Of a stretch of 64,000 bases of DNA, positions 1 through 9,079 are shown in pieces (position 1 is the first letter of the stretch; every line of letters begins with the position of its first letter). Source of the DNA: Leptolyngbya sp. O-77 (GTDB lineage: Bacteria > Cyanobacteriota > Cyanobacteriia > Elainellales > Elainellaceae); contig NZ_AP017367.1 of the NCBI RefSeq assembly GCF_001548395.1, positions 2,951,001-3,015,000 on the forward strand. Reading direction: 5' to 3'. Made by a program: the position numbers and the translations under genes. The notes below the pieces were generated by a model. The model was not told the origin of the DNA, searched no databases, and worked only from the letters and a program-made list of their open reading frames with translations.

Positions 1-1
1 C

Positions 2-499
2 ATGGCGCAGGCTTATCCCAATAGCCGCTTTACTGGATATGACTTTTCCGCAGAGGCGATCGCCATTGCGAATGCATCTGCACAGCGATCTCTCCTGTCG
101 AACGTCCAGTTTCAGGTACAGGATGCTGCACAGATCGATGAGGGCGATCGCTACGACTTCATTACCACCTTCGACGCAGTTCACGACCAAGCCCATCCTG
201 ATCGAGTTCTCCGCAATATTCACCGTGCGCTTCGTTCGACGGGCACGTATCTGATGCAGGATATTCACGCCGCTACGGACGTGGGTGGGAATCTAGAGCA
301 TCCAGTGGGAACACTGCTGTATACCATCTCTTGTCTACACTGCATGTCCGTCTCTCTTGCCTACGGCGGCATGGGTCTAGGTGCAATGTGGGGAAAGGAA
401 AAAGCCTTGCAAATGCTGGCAGAAGCCGGATTTGAAACAGTGGAAATCAAGCGGCTGGCGCACGACTTTCAGAACGATTACTACATCGTTCGCAAGTAA
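2..499 (+). CDS. SAM-dependent methyltransferase, C-terminal part (5' truncated by window)
   Basis: The frame is open from the first bases, so the ATG at position 2 is probably internal and the gene starts before the window. The 165 visible residues look like the second half of a class I Rossmann-fold methyltransferase: 'GYDFS' (residues 12-16) fits the acidic end of strand 2, 'QVQDAAQ' the next strand, and 'FDAVHD' (about 58-63) a motif IV-like segment. The glycine-rich motif I must lie upstream. The ending 'DYYIVRK' resembles methyltransferases that carry an N-terminal winged-helix or dimerisation domain (family knowledge). The substrate cannot be inferred. The 263 bases that follow hold no convincing gene. 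Confidence 0.8.
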   Translation: MAQAYPNSRFTGYDFSAEAIAIANASAQRSLLSNVQFQVQDAAQIDEGDRYDFITTFDAVHDQAHPDRVLRNIHRALRSTGTYLMQDIHAATDVGGNLEHPVGTLLYTISCLHCMSVSLAYGGMGLGAMWGKEKALQMLAEAGFETVEIKRLAHDFQNDYYIVRK

Positions 500-762
500 G
501 CTAATCCTTAACCCCTTATGTGTACCCTTTGCTCACTGGCGGCACGGTTTCAGCGTGCTGATGGAGAAGCTTTGTCTCGGTTCAACGTGGCTCAGTTTTC
601 AGCAGCATTGCAATCTTCGCAAAACGAGCGCAGTGCTGCTGAAGCCCTCCCTCAATCGGAAGCATCTCCCAACCGTGCAAACGCAGCATTCCCCATGTCA
701 GTTTACTCATCCAAAACCATCCTTCTTTCCCGTCTGAAAACCCAATCTGGAGGCAGGTAATC

Positions 763-1038
763 ATGAAGCTTTACATGCTAAATATTCAGTCTTGTCATCA
801 TCTGCTGAATGCTGCCAGAAACGCTAAGCGGAAACCAAAAGCGTATAGCTGGCTGAATGCTTTTTGGAGGGCGATCGCCCAACGCTTGACCAACAGAAAT
901 GAGCCTCGGATTCACACCATTGAAACGCCTATAGGGCAGACGATTTGGCAGATCTATGACCCAATCACGGGCCACAAAACCTGGTTCAGTACTGAAGCAG
1001 AGGTGCGAATTTGGTTGGATCAGCGCTTCCAAAATTAG
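763..1038 (+). CDS. small conserved-type cyanobacterial protein, function unknown
   Basis: A 91-residue protein preceded by a strong ribosome binding site (GGAGG about ten bases before the ATG), which supports this start. The N-terminal half is basic and irregular. The C-terminal half, 'WQIYDPITGHKTWFS' followed by 'EVRIWLDQRF', resembles the ending of many small cyanobacterial orphan proteins (pattern memory, not a search). There is no signal peptide or membrane segment. The last codons and the stop lie in the first copy of a 17-bp tandem duplication. I cannot assign a function. Confidence 0.6.
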   Translation: MKLYMLNIQSCHHLLNAARNAKRKPKAYSWLNAFWRAIAQRLTNRNEPRIHTIETPIGQTIWQIYDPITGHKTWFSTEAEVRIWLDQRFQN

Positions 1039-1061
1039 CCCTTGTCCAAAATTAGCCCTTG
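1028..1061. repeat. 17-bp perfect tandem duplication over a stop codon
   Basis: The 17-base word TCCAAAATTAGCCCTTG occurs twice back to back. The first copy carries the stop codon (1036-1038) of the small gene before it, so the duplication copied the gene end into the intergenic region without changing the protein. Confidence 0.9.
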
Positions 1062-1132
1062 AACGAGACGGTGTTCGCACGAAGCGCGATCGCACTGCCC
1101 TGCGCCACAGCTTGGAAAAATGTTAGGACTGG

Positions 1133-1166
1133 GCAAAGGATTGCAAAGAGCAAAAGATTGCAAAGA
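1133..1166. repeat. 17-bp tandem duplication with one mismatch
   Basis: GCAAAGGATTGCAAAGA is followed directly by GCAAAAGATTGCAAAGA. It lies in the 262-base gap before the TPR gene. It is unrelated in sequence to the 17-bp duplication about 70 bases upstream. I see nothing else in this gap. Confidence 0.85.
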
Positions 1167-1300
1167 ATTGACTACCATCAATTCTAGCCACTTTAAGAAC
1201 AACCAAATCTCTACACGGGTTGCGTAGCTGTCTACATCAGACTGCATCATTTTAGGTCAAATCATCTCTTCAAGTCTTTAGAACTTCGGAGGCAAAATCG

Positions 1301-3013
1301 ATGAACCGAATCAAACTCTTTCGCGCAATGCTGTTTGTCGCAACGCTCATTCTTTCACTGGGATTTCCTATCCACGGAACGGATGCGGGAACGGCGATCG
1401 CCCATCCAGAACACGCCACCCAGGAACAGCTCGCAGTCGCCACTCCGTCCCTCACGGCTCCCCTGTTTGACAACCTGGGCGATCACCATCACCCCATTTC
1501 CACCCGCAATCCCCTCGCGCAACGCTATTTCGACCAGGGACTCATTCTGTCCTACGGGTTCAACCATGCCGAGGCGCTGCGATCCTTTCAGCAGGCTGCC
1601 GAACTCGACCCCACCTGCGCCCTCTGCTACTGGGGCATGGCCTACGTGCTGGGGCCCAATATCAACGCCGCGATGGAAGATAGCGACGTGCCGACGGCGT
1701 GGGCCGCGATTCAAAGAGCCGTGCAACTGGGCAGCAATGCGAGCGATCGCGAACGCGCCTATATCCACGCCCTCGCCACTCGCTATGCGCCGCAACCCGT
1801 AGAGGACCGTACCGAACTCAATCTCGCCTATGCCAACGCCATGCGCGATGTGGCGCAGCGCTATCCCGATGACCCAGACGCGGGCACGCTGTTTGCCGAA
1901 GCGCTGATGGACACAACTCCCTGGGACTATTGGGACGAGTCGGGCAATCCCACCGACGCAGGCGCAGAAATTATCGCCACGCTGGAATCGGTGCTGAAGC
2001 GGTTCCCCAACCACGTCGGCGCATTGCACCTCTACATTCACGCAGTGGAGGCGCAGCGGCCAGAACTGGCGGCCGACGTGGCGGATCGCCTGCGGGATTT
2101 GAATATCCAAACCAGCCACCTGCTCCACATGCCTGCTCACATTTACCTGCGGGTGGGGCGCTATCACGATGCGGTGGTGGCCAATCAGCGGGCTGCTGCT
2201 GCCGACCGGGAATATGCCCAGGCGCATCACCCCGACGGCATTTTCCGAATTGCCTACATGCCCCACAATCACCATTTCCTCTGGTATGCGGCGATGATGG
2301 CTGGGCAGCGGCGGGTGGCGCTGGAGGCTGCCCGCAACACGGCGGATTTGGTCGAGCGATCGCTCTGGAAAGAACCGGGCTACGGCACGCTGCAACACTA
2401 CGCTGTGATTCCGCTCTATACCTACGTCAAGTTTGGCCTGTGGGATGATATCTTGGCGGAACCCAAGCCGGAGGCAGATCTGGTCTATCCGACGGGCGTG
2501 TGGCACTTTGCACGGGGCATGGCGCTGGCGGCTAAGGGCGAGGGGCAAGCAGCCGCGCAAGAACTGAAGGCCCTAAAGGCGATCGCCGCTGATCCAGCCC
2601 TAGAAGGGGTGACCATTTGGGACATCAACTCGACAGCAGATTTGCTGAAGATCGGCGTGGAGGTGCTGTCGGGCGAACTGGCCGCCAAGCGGGGCGATGT
2701 TTACGGGGCGATCGCCCATCTAGAAGCAGGCGTGGCGCTGCAAGACCAGCTTAACTATGACGAACCCGCGCCCTGGTATTCGCCCGTGCGCCAAAACCTG
2801 GGAGCGATGCTGCTGCAAGCCGGCCGCCCTGCGGAGGCAGAGCAGGTGTTCCGCGATGACCTGGCAATTTATCCCCACAACGGCTGGTCGCTCTACGGCC
2901 TGGCGCAAAGCCTGGAGGCTCAGGGCAAAACAGACGAAGCCCGACAGACCCGCGCCCAGTTTCGCTCGGCATGGCAACACGCTGATGTGATGCTGACCGC
3001 TGCCCGGTTCTAG
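1301..3013 (+). CDS. exported tetratricopeptide-repeat protein
   Basis: A 570-residue protein. The start is supported by GGAGG nine bases upstream and by a signal peptide: basic 'MNRIKLFR', then a hydrophobic stretch ending near residue 30. The mature part is alpha-helical with TPR-like units, for example 'AEALRSFQQAAELDP' (about residues 90-104), and another series near the C-terminus ('GAMLLQAGRPAEAEQVF', 'GLAQSLEAQGKTDEA'). 'DPTCALCYWG' near residue 105 contains a CxxC pair. It is probably a periplasmic or envelope scaffold; no catalytic motif is evident. It stands alone, with 130 bases before a convergent gene. Confidence 0.85.
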   Translation: MNRIKLFRAMLFVATLILSLGFPIHGTDAGTAIAHPEHATQEQLAVATPSLTAPLFDNLGDHHHPISTRNPLAQRYFDQGLILSYGFNHAEALRSFQQAAELDPTCALCYWGMAYVLGPNINAAMEDSDVPTAWAAIQRAVQLGSNASDRERAYIHALATRYAPQPVEDRTELNLAYANAMRDVAQRYPDDPDAGTLFAEALMDTTPWDYWDESGNPTDAGAEIIATLESVLKRFPNHVGALHLYIHAVEAQRPELAADVADRLRDLNIQTSHLLHMPAHIYLRVGRYHDAVVANQRAAAADREYAQAHHPDGIFRIAYMPHNHHFLWYAAMMAGQRRVALEAARNTADLVERSLWKEPGYGTLQHYAVIPLYTYVKFGLWDDILAEPKPEADLVYPTGVWHFARGMALAAKGEGQAAAQELKALKAIAADPALEGVTIWDINSTADLLKIGVEVLSGELAAKRGDVYGAIAHLEAGVALQDQLNYDEPAPWYSPVRQNLGAMLLQAGRPAEAEQVFRDDLAIYPHNGWSLYGLAQSLEAQGKTDEARQTRAQFRSAWQHADVMLTAARF

Positions 3014-3146
3014 CTGGATTTGCGATTTTGGATGCTGGGTCAAGCCTCTGCAAGGCTCCTAGCCCTAGCACTTGCAGCGCCCCTTCAGAAAATTGACATC
3101 TGGAAACTGACATCTGGAGGAAGTGCAAGGGCGGCTTTGGGAATCG

Positions 3147-3743
3147 CTAACGGGTCGCCCCAATCAGGTTAGCGGACTTGATTTCTCTGGCGGGAATGCC
3201 CACCACCGTTGCACCAGGGCGCACGTCTTTCGTGACTACGGCATTGGCTCCGATGCGAGCGCGATCGCCAATTGTCACCGGCCGGATAATCTTTGCGCCC
3301 GCGCCAATATCCACCCCGTTGCCCACCTTCACCCCTGCCACCAATGTCACCTGCTGCAAAATCAGGCAGTTTGCGCCCACCTCCGCATCGGGATGGATAA
3401 TCACGCCGTTGGGGTGCGTCAGCAGCAGCCCGCCGCCCAGCTTGCAGGTGAGGTGAATTTCCGAAGCAGACACCACGCTCCAAAAGCGGTAGTGCAGCAC
3501 GGCGACCTTGCTGCCCAATAGCCCCAACAGCCCGCCGCGCCGCTTCCATTTTTGATAGCGACGAATCGACCGCAAAAGCTGACGACCAGGGTCCCACCAG
3601 CGTTTTAGCTGCTCTCGACTCCAGTCGGGCTGGGCAATGGTCGATTCGATATTCCTAATTTTGTCCTTGAATTCGTCCATGAATGGAACGGTTCCCCGTG
3701 ACGCACTGGTAGTGGCTGTCGAGCGATCGCCCATCGGAGGCAT
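3147..3743 (-). CDS. left-handed beta-helix (hexapeptide) acyltransferase, serine-acetyltransferase-like
   Basis: 198 residues if translated from 3743, or about 177 from the internal ATG at 3680. The N-terminal third is helical and basic ('KRWWDPGRQLLRSIRRYQKWKRRGG'-type region). The rest contains hexapeptide repeats: 'GVIIHPDAEVGANC', 'LVAGVKVGNGVDIGAGAKI', 'VTIGDRARIGANAVVTKDV'. The closing 'GATVVGIPAREI' is the standard end of CysE-like and sugar acetyltransferases. It likely transfers an acetyl or acyl group from CoA. The insertion-free core resembles serine acetyltransferase, but the usual long CysE N-terminal domain is missing, so a cell-surface or sugar substrate is equally possible. 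Confidence 0.8.
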   Translation of the reverse strand: MPPMGDRSTATTSASRGTVPFMDEFKDKIRNIESTIAQPDWSREQLKRWWDPGRQLLRSIRRYQKWKRRGGLLGLLGSKVAVLHYRFWSVVSASEIHLTCKLGGGLLLTHPNGVIIHPDAEVGANCLILQQVTLVAGVKVGNGVDIGAGAKIIRPVTIGDRARIGANAVVTKDVRPGATVVGIPAREIKSANLIGATR

Positions 3744-3859
3744 ATCTCCGCAGCATCAGTTGACGCTCTGTTATCGCGTAGAAACACTGAGACGCAAAGA
3801 TACTACCACAGTTCAATCGGGGGAATCGTTTTCACTGAGACATTGCCGTCGAGTAAGCC

Positions 3860-4630
3860 TCAGCGACAGCGCAAGGACTCAAAGACCTGCTGCGCGGTTT
3901 CTCTTGCATCCTGCCCAATCGCCATCAAGATGATCGAGTGGTTTTGCCCGTCTAGCTCAATGGTGGCTTCATAGCGAATAGCAGGAACAGGGCGAGGCGA
4001 GTCTATCAGCAGCGCCCGGCCCGATTCGATATTGATTACAGTGGGCACCTCGCAGAGAAATCCGGGCTGGTTGCGGCTGGTGGTGGGCTGAAATTCGCCC
4101 TGGATTTCGTAGGAAATAGAGACACCAGGCAGCGACAGCAAGCTAAAGTCTGACTCACCGTTTGCGTGGTTCATGCGAGAGCGGGCGCTGAGGGGGGCAC
4201 GGGCGATCAGCAGTTCAACCCGCGTGCGATCGCCCGGACGGGTTGGCGATGCCTCTGCTAATCCCATTGGAACGCTGGAAGATCGGTTAGAAGACCCATC
4301 CGGTGGCACAGAAGGGTTCACGCTCGATGACATAGTAGGCTGAACGCTGGATAGCCCGTTAGACGATTCAGTGGGCGGCGCATTAGTCACCACGCCCATC
4401 TTGACGCTACCGATGTTAATGCCAAACAGCCCATGTACCTGTCCGGGAATGCGATAGTCCATCATGCTGCGGGCGATCGCCTCGGCCCGCGCCGGGTCAG
4501 TCGCATTGCGAATCGCCTTATCGCCCAGCCCCACGATGCCCCCCACGATTACCAGCAGTCCGCCCAGGGCGATCGCCCCACCTTCGCGCAGGCTCATCCG
4601 GTAGTCTGTTGGGGGAGTGGGTTCGTTCAT
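3860..4630 (-). CDS. single-span membrane protein with serine/proline linker, unknown function
   Basis: A 256-residue protein that starts four bases after the stop of the upstream ligase gene, so the two are probably co-transcribed. Residues 17-36 ('AIALGGLLVIVGGIVGLGD') form one transmembrane helix. A low-complexity Ser/Pro/Asn linker covers about residues 83-130. The C-terminal part looks folded (beta-rich, 'VTNAPP', 'YEATIELDGQNHSIILMAIG'), ending 'VFESLRCR'. No catalytic motif is recognised. The context suggests a partner or anchor for the acyl-CoA ligase; that is inference. Confidence 0.7.
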   Translation of the reverse strand: MNEPTPPTDYRMSLREGGAIALGGLLVIVGGIVGLGDKAIRNATDPARAEAIARSMMDYRIPGQVHGLFGINIGSVKMGVVTNAPPTESSNGLSSVQPTMSSSVNPSVPPDGSSNRSSSVPMGLAEASPTRPGDRTRVELLIARAPLSARSRMNHANGESDFSLLSLPGVSISYEIQGEFQPTTSRNQPGFLCEVPTVINIESGRALLIDSPRPVPAIRYEATIELDGQNHSIILMAIGQDARETAQQVFESLRCR

Positions 4631-4634
4631 CGGG

Positions 4635-6194
4635 TCACAGGCGGTCGAGCAGTCGTTGCAGAGCGGGATAATCCACCTTGGCGTTGTGACGCTTGTCTAC
4701 CGGAATCTGGCAGGGGTGGAACTGGTGAATTTGGGCCCAAGCCAGTGCGGTTTGCAAGTCCTGTAGCGCGGGCGATCGCGCTGCTTTGGGAAAATGCTCT
4801 GCCCATTCTATCAGCAGCACCCGCCGACCCTGATGCGCCACCAGCGCCGATCGACGAATGCCCGGTTGTGCCTGGGCTGCCGCCTCTACTGCAAAGGGAT
4901 AAATCGTGCCCCAGGTGTCCGTCAGCTTGGCGCTGCATCGCCCCAACAGCCATAGCCGACCCTGCTCGTCCAGATAGCCCGCATCGCCCGTGCGGTGCCA
5001 GGGAACGCCGTCTACTCGAAACTTGGTTTCTGCGTCGCCCTGGCCGTGCAAATATCCAGGCAGCACATGGTCGCCACTGACGACAATTTCGCCAACTGCG
5101 CCCGCTGGCAGGGTTTGCGCGTGCAGTTCGGCAGTGGTCATGGTCGGTATAGGCTGACCCCAGCGATCGCCCAAAATTCGCAGCGCAATCTCTGGCACCG
5201 GATATCCTGCCAATAGCCCCTTTCCCTGGGTCATGCGGGCCAGGTCGTCGGGCTGAATTTCGTGATACGCAACGTGGGCAATGGGTTCCGCTTCGGTGGA
5301 GCCATAGACGGCCGTAACTTCCGCCAAGGGGGCGATCGCCGCCAGCCGTTGCAGCAGCCCCGGAAACACTGGCGCACCGCCCGTAAAAATACGGCGGAAT
5401 TCGGGCAGCGTCTGCCCCGTCGCCTCGCATTCCGTCACCAGTCGCCCCAGCAGCGCCGGAGACGCAGCCGTACTTGTTGGTCGGTAGCGTCGGATATCTC
5501 GCAGCAGCCGTCTGGCGTTGACCTTGCCGGGATAGCGCAAGTCTACATTGGGCAGCAGGCTGGTGACACCCGACGCGAGGTTTGCCAGCACGAAAATGGG
5601 CAGCGTTGATAGATCAATCTCGCCCAGAGTCAGGTGCAGGCTGTGGACCAGGGCACGGTGCTGGGCTAGGAGAAAGCCGTGGGTGCGGAGGGCGGCTTTG
5701 GGCTGGCCCGTGCTGCCGCTGGTGAAGGTGAGCAGGGCGGGGGTGGCGAGGGGAAGCGCAGGCGGGGTATCGGGGTCGAGTGGGGCTGTGGCAGAAAGGA
5801 GGCGGTGAGTTGAGAACTTGAGAGGAATGCGGCGGAGGGCAGCAGATTTTAGCTGGAGCAGGTGGGCTTTGGGGGTAGCGATCAGGGCACGGGGCGGGTG
5901 CAGAGCGCAGCAGCGCTCCAGATGGTTGAGGCCGGCAGCAGGGTCGATGAACTGGGCGATCGCCCCCAGCCGAAACAGCGCCAGCAACACCGCATACAGC
6001 CGCGCCGACACAGGCACCAGAACCAGCGCCGCCTCGCCCGCCTGCAACCCCGCCTGCTGCAACCGCTCCGCAAGCTGCACCGACTGTCGCTCCAGCGCCA
6101 CAAAGGACACCGTTTCTCCCGCCTTCCCATCGATAATCGCAGGCGCATCAGGGCGTTCAGTAGCTTGTTGATGGAGCAAGGGGGCGATCGCCAT
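4635..6194 (-). CDS. AMP-forming acyl/acid-CoA ligase (ANL superfamily)
   Basis: A 519-residue member of the acyl-CoA synthetase superfamily, which activates a carboxylic acid with ATP to an acyl-adenylate and then usually to a CoA thioester. The phosphate-binding loop 'TFTSGSTGQPK' is at about residues 156-166, the adenine/acid motif 'YGSTEAEP' at about 297-304, the 'HRTGD' aspartate motif near 400-403, and a candidate catalytic lysine in 'NAKVDYP' near the C-terminus. All main motifs are intact and the length is normal. The sequence resembles long-chain or beta-lactone-type (OleC-like) ligases more than MenE, but the substrate is not decidable by eye. It leads a two-gene unit with the membrane protein downstream. 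Confidence 0.85.
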   Translation of the reverse strand: MAIAPLLHQQATERPDAPAIIDGKAGETVSFVALERQSVQLAERLQQAGLQAGEAALVLVPVSARLYAVLLALFRLGAIAQFIDPAAGLNHLERCCALHPPRALIATPKAHLLQLKSAALRRIPLKFSTHRLLSATAPLDPDTPPALPLATPALLTFTSGSTGQPKAALRTHGFLLAQHRALVHSLHLTLGEIDLSTLPIFVLANLASGVTSLLPNVDLRYPGKVNARRLLRDIRRYRPTSTAASPALLGRLVTECEATGQTLPEFRRIFTGGAPVFPGLLQRLAAIAPLAEVTAVYGSTEAEPIAHVAYHEIQPDDLARMTQGKGLLAGYPVPEIALRILGDRWGQPIPTMTTAELHAQTLPAGAVGEIVVSGDHVLPGYLHGQGDAETKFRVDGVPWHRTGDAGYLDEQGRLWLLGRCSAKLTDTWGTIYPFAVEAAAQAQPGIRRSALVAHQGRRVLLIEWAEHFPKAARSPALQDLQTALAWAQIHQFHPCQIPVDKRHNAKVDYPALQRLLDRL

Positions 6195-6416
6195 TTGGAA
6201 AGTGTTGGAGCGTCAGAGCCTAGAGCTAGGTATCAGATCCTTTGAAATAAAGCTACACCTTGAGCAGTCCCTTTCATCAAGGGAACCTCCTGAACGCCAA
6301 CAAAAAAGCTCAGATTCAAGCCCATGCACGAGCGATCGCCCGGAGGTGTCGGTAATGTTGATGGCGATCGCCCGGTTTCTCAGCCTGCGTTCGGCAAAAC
6401 AGCAGCCCCTAATTCC

Positions 6417-7550
6417 CTAAAAATCAACCCCGCGCTTCAGGTCGATGCCCTTTTCGGCGTAGTGCTTGTGGCAAAAGACCTCGGAGTGGATGCTGGCTAA
6501 GTCGAAATAGGCCGGAGGATTTTTGCAGCGGCCGGTAATGATCACTTCCGTATCGCGGGGCTTTCGCAGGAGCGCCTGGATAATCGGCTGCTGGGGCAAT
6601 AGCTCTAGATCTACTGTAGGGTTTAGCTCGTCGAGAATGATGGTTTTGTAAAGCCCAGAGGCGATCGCCGCCCGCGCAATTTCCCAGCCGCGTTCGGCTT
6701 CCACGTAGTCTAACTCCTGCTGCTGTCCGCGCCAGACGATGGCATCGCGGCCGCAGCGCTGGTGATCGACCAAGTTAGGATAGCTCTGATGCAGCGCAGC
6801 GATCGCCGCATCTTCGGTATAGCCCGCGCCGCCTTTAAGCCACTGCATGATTAGCACGCGGTGCGACTTGTCTTGGCTGATGCCGCGTCCGATCGCTTGG
6901 AGCGCCTTGCCCAGGGCGCTGGTGGACTTGCCCTTGCCCGCCCCTGTGTAAATTTCGATACCCTCGATGCCGTGAGTGGCGGCGTTGGGATGAAAGTGGG
7001 GCTTCATTTCTGAGTGCAGGTCGGCAATGTCCAGGAGGGGTTGGGGTGCGCCGCGCCCGGTGGCGATGATTTCCAGATCTTCGGGCTTGTTTTTCAGCGT
7101 GCGAACCACGTCATCAATCGACAGCAGCCCCAGATCCAGCACGGGGTTAAGCTCGTCCAGCACAACGACGGAATACAGCCCAGAGGCGATCGCCCCTTTG
7201 GCCACATCCCAGCCGCGCTGCGCCTCTTGCTTGTCGAATCGGGTGATGTTGTCGGGGCCAAAGAACTCTGCCCGCCCTGTCCGCACCTGATCAATCAGAT
7301 GGGGAAAGCCACGCTGGAGCGCTTCGATGGCGGCATCTTCGTCGTAGGTGCGCCCCGGCCCTTTGAGGAACCGCAGCAGCAGCACCCGGGTTTGCGCCGA
7401 TGTGCGAATGCCCAGCCCAATCGAGCGCAACACCACGCCCAGCGCGGCCTGCGACTTGCCTTTGCCCGCGCCGTCGTAAACATGAATTTGCCCCAGGATG
7501 CGCTCGCTGCGCTGCTGCGCCGTCCGAATGCCAACACCCGCTCTTGTCAT
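6417..7550 (-). CDS. cobO: corrinoid adenosyltransferase CobO, two tandem domains in one chain
   Basis: A 377-residue protein with two CobO/BtuR-type P-loop domains in tandem. CobO transfers the adenosyl group of ATP to the cobalt of cob(I)yrinic acid a,c-diamide in B12 synthesis. Domain 1 (about residues 18-185) has Walker A 'GAGKGKSQAA' and 'VVVLDELNP'. Domain 2 (about 197-377) has 'GAGKGKSTSA' and 'TIILDELNP'. Both end in the 'LHSE' region typical of the family. The usual enzyme is about 200 residues, so this is a duplication-fusion with both nucleotide sites apparently intact. cbiD lies 44 kb away, so the cobalamin genes are dispersed. Confidence 0.85.
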   Translation of the reverse strand: MTRAGVGIRTAQQRSERILGQIHVYDGAGKGKSQAALGVVLRSIGLGIRTSAQTRVLLLRFLKGPGRTYDEDAAIEALQRGFPHLIDQVRTGRAEFFGPDNITRFDKQEAQRGWDVAKGAIASGLYSVVVLDELNPVLDLGLLSIDDVVRTLKNKPEDLEIIATGRGAPQPLLDIADLHSEMKPHFHPNAATHGIEGIEIYTGAGKGKSTSALGKALQAIGRGISQDKSHRVLIMQWLKGGAGYTEDAAIAALHQSYPNLVDHQRCGRDAIVWRGQQQELDYVEAERGWEIARAAIASGLYKTIILDELNPTVDLELLPQQPIIQALLRKPRDTEVIITGRCKNPPAYFDLASIHSEVFCHKHYAEKGIDLKRGVDF

Positions 7551-7753
7551 GGCTCTAAGATAGTTTTGAACGCGAAATCACCGAACGCAGAAGCTCTGGA
7601 AGTCATCATCCTACCAAACGTGACACGCATCCCTTGAGATTGCAGGCTTTTTCCTCAGAATTTTCCTTAGAGGGTTCTGGGAGTGAGCATCATCTGGGTA
7701 GGCACGCTACCAGTAGTGCATCAGGAAAACTTCTTACTCTATATAAGCAGGTA

Positions 7754-8341
7754 ATGTTCGCATCTGTCTTGCCCTTGCGGGCGATCGCCTTTCAAATTTT
7801 GTTTTTGCTGATGGCGATCGCCATTGAATCCCATGTCTTTGCTGTGCAGCTCACCCTGCCGCCCAAGCAGACCAATGGCATTTCGCCGCAGCAGTCGGTG
7901 CAAATTGCCGCCACGCTGAACCTTTTGACGGCGATCGCGGGATGGGTTGTGTTTTTCAGCGTCCAACCCCTGCTGTCGCCGCTGCTCAAGCAGCAGTTGC
8001 TGGGCTTTATTTTTTTTGACCAGTGGTCTGCCGATGCGGCGTTTCCTGCTATCCTGGCAGGTTTTCTGACGTTCTTTGCCAGCTTTGCGGTCAAGCTGCT
8101 AGGGCTGTCGGCGCTGGAATGGCTCCTGCTCTCCCCTGCCGAATGGGCTGCCCGCCAAGCAGCCTCCAGTCCCCGCTACCGTTCGGGGCAGGGGTTGCTA
8201 CGAGACAAAGACCGCGACAAAAAGCCCCCCACCAACCTGTCCAATACCCTCCTAGCGGCAAACGCCTTTAGCTACACAGCAATTTTGGCAGTGCTGTTTG
8301 CTCGCAGAATTGTAGATGAGGTCATTCTACGAGTTGGCTGA
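7754..8341 (+). CDS. multi-pass membrane protein, unknown function
   Basis: I choose the ATG at 7754 (195 residues, purine-rich AGCAGG just upstream) over an earlier in-frame start at 7634, because the extra 40 residues look non-coding and the protein then opens directly into a hydrophobic helix. Four helices are visible: about residues 6-28, 50-72, 80-110 and one near the C-terminus ('ANAFSYTAILAVLFARRIVDEV'). A basic, hydrophilic loop rich in Arg, Lys and Asp lies before the last helix. No family is recognised; it is likely a plasma or thylakoid membrane protein. Confidence 0.65.
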   Translation: MFASVLPLRAIAFQILFLLMAIAIESHVFAVQLTLPPKQTNGISPQQSVQIAATLNLLTAIAGWVVFFSVQPLLSPLLKQQLLGFIFFDQWSADAAFPAILAGFLTFFASFAVKLLGLSALEWLLLSPAEWAARQAASSPRYRSGQGLLRDKDRDKKPPTNLSNTLLAANAFSYTAILAVLFARRIVDEVILRVG

Positions 8342-8581
8342 TCCGAGCCAGCTATCGGTAGATCTCAACGGCGGCAAACAACCTTTTGCGCTGGGAGACC
8401 CGTTTGGCAAACCAAGCCAGCCAATGGTCTGCCCCCACCCCCGATCAGTCCGACCTCACGGTAGAAGGCGATGAAGTCTGCACTCGTGTTGGCAAGAACG
8501 CCCTCCCCCCAGTGAGTCTGAAGGATGGACGATTCAAAAGACCAGTGCCTGACATCCAATCAGCAAGATAAATTGGACTAA

Positions 8582-9046
8582 CTACCGCTTCATTGCTCGC
8601 TGCATCTCGCGCTTGGCCTGCTTTTGCTTCAGGTCTTCGCGCTTATCGTGCAGTTTTTTGCCACGCGCCAGCGCCAGGGAAATTTTGACCCAGCCGCGTT
8701 TGAGATACATCTTTAGTGGCACTAGGGTCAGACCTTGCTGTTCGACTTTGCCGATCAGCTTGCGAATTTCTTGGCGATGCATCAGCAGCTTGCGGGTGCG
8801 GCGAGGGTCGTGGTTGAAATATTGGCTGGCGGTGTCATGGGGTGAAATGTGGACATTGTGCAGCCACACTTCGCCGTTGCGGATTAGCGCAAAGCCGTCG
8901 CGCAGGTTGGCTTTTCCTGCCCGTACGGATTTGACCTCTGTACCGACTAGCTCAATGCCGGCCTCGAAGGTTTCCAAAATCTCGTATTCAAACCGAGCTT
9001 GTCGGTTTTCTGCTACCACTTTGTAGCCGTCGCCGTTGTCTACCAT
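8582..9046 (-). CDS. smpB: SsrA-binding protein SmpB
   Basis: SmpB binds tmRNA and delivers it to stalled ribosomes in trans-translation. The ATG at 9046 gives about 154 residues, the usual length; an upstream in-frame ATG at 9070 would add eight residues. Recognisable elements are 'VAENRQARFEYEI', 'GIELVGTEVKSVRAGKANL', 'NGEVWLHNVHISPH', the lysine/arginine-rich 'RRTRKLLMHR', and the basic tail 'KREDLKQKQAKREMQRAMKR' that inserts in the ribosome. It follows the YCII-family gene at close spacing on the same strand, so the two are probably co-transcribed. Confidence 0.95.
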   Translation of the reverse strand: MVDNGDGYKVVAENRQARFEYEILETFEAGIELVGTEVKSVRAGKANLRDGFALIRNGEVWLHNVHISPHDTASQYFNHDPRRTRKLLMHRQEIRKLIGKVEQQGLTLVPLKMYLKRGWVKISLALARGKKLHDKREDLKQKQAKREMQRAMKR

Positions 9047-9079
9047 GCGCTCTCGCTCAAAATTACCCAATACCCGCCC

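Noticed and set aside
518..760. 80-codon open frame after the methyltransferase
   Set aside because: No ribosome binding site, unlikely composition, overlaps another equally poor frame.
1355..2560. 401-codon antisense frame to the TPR gene
   Set aside because: The plus-strand frame has a signal peptide, a ribosome binding site and TPR units; the antisense frame has no family features.
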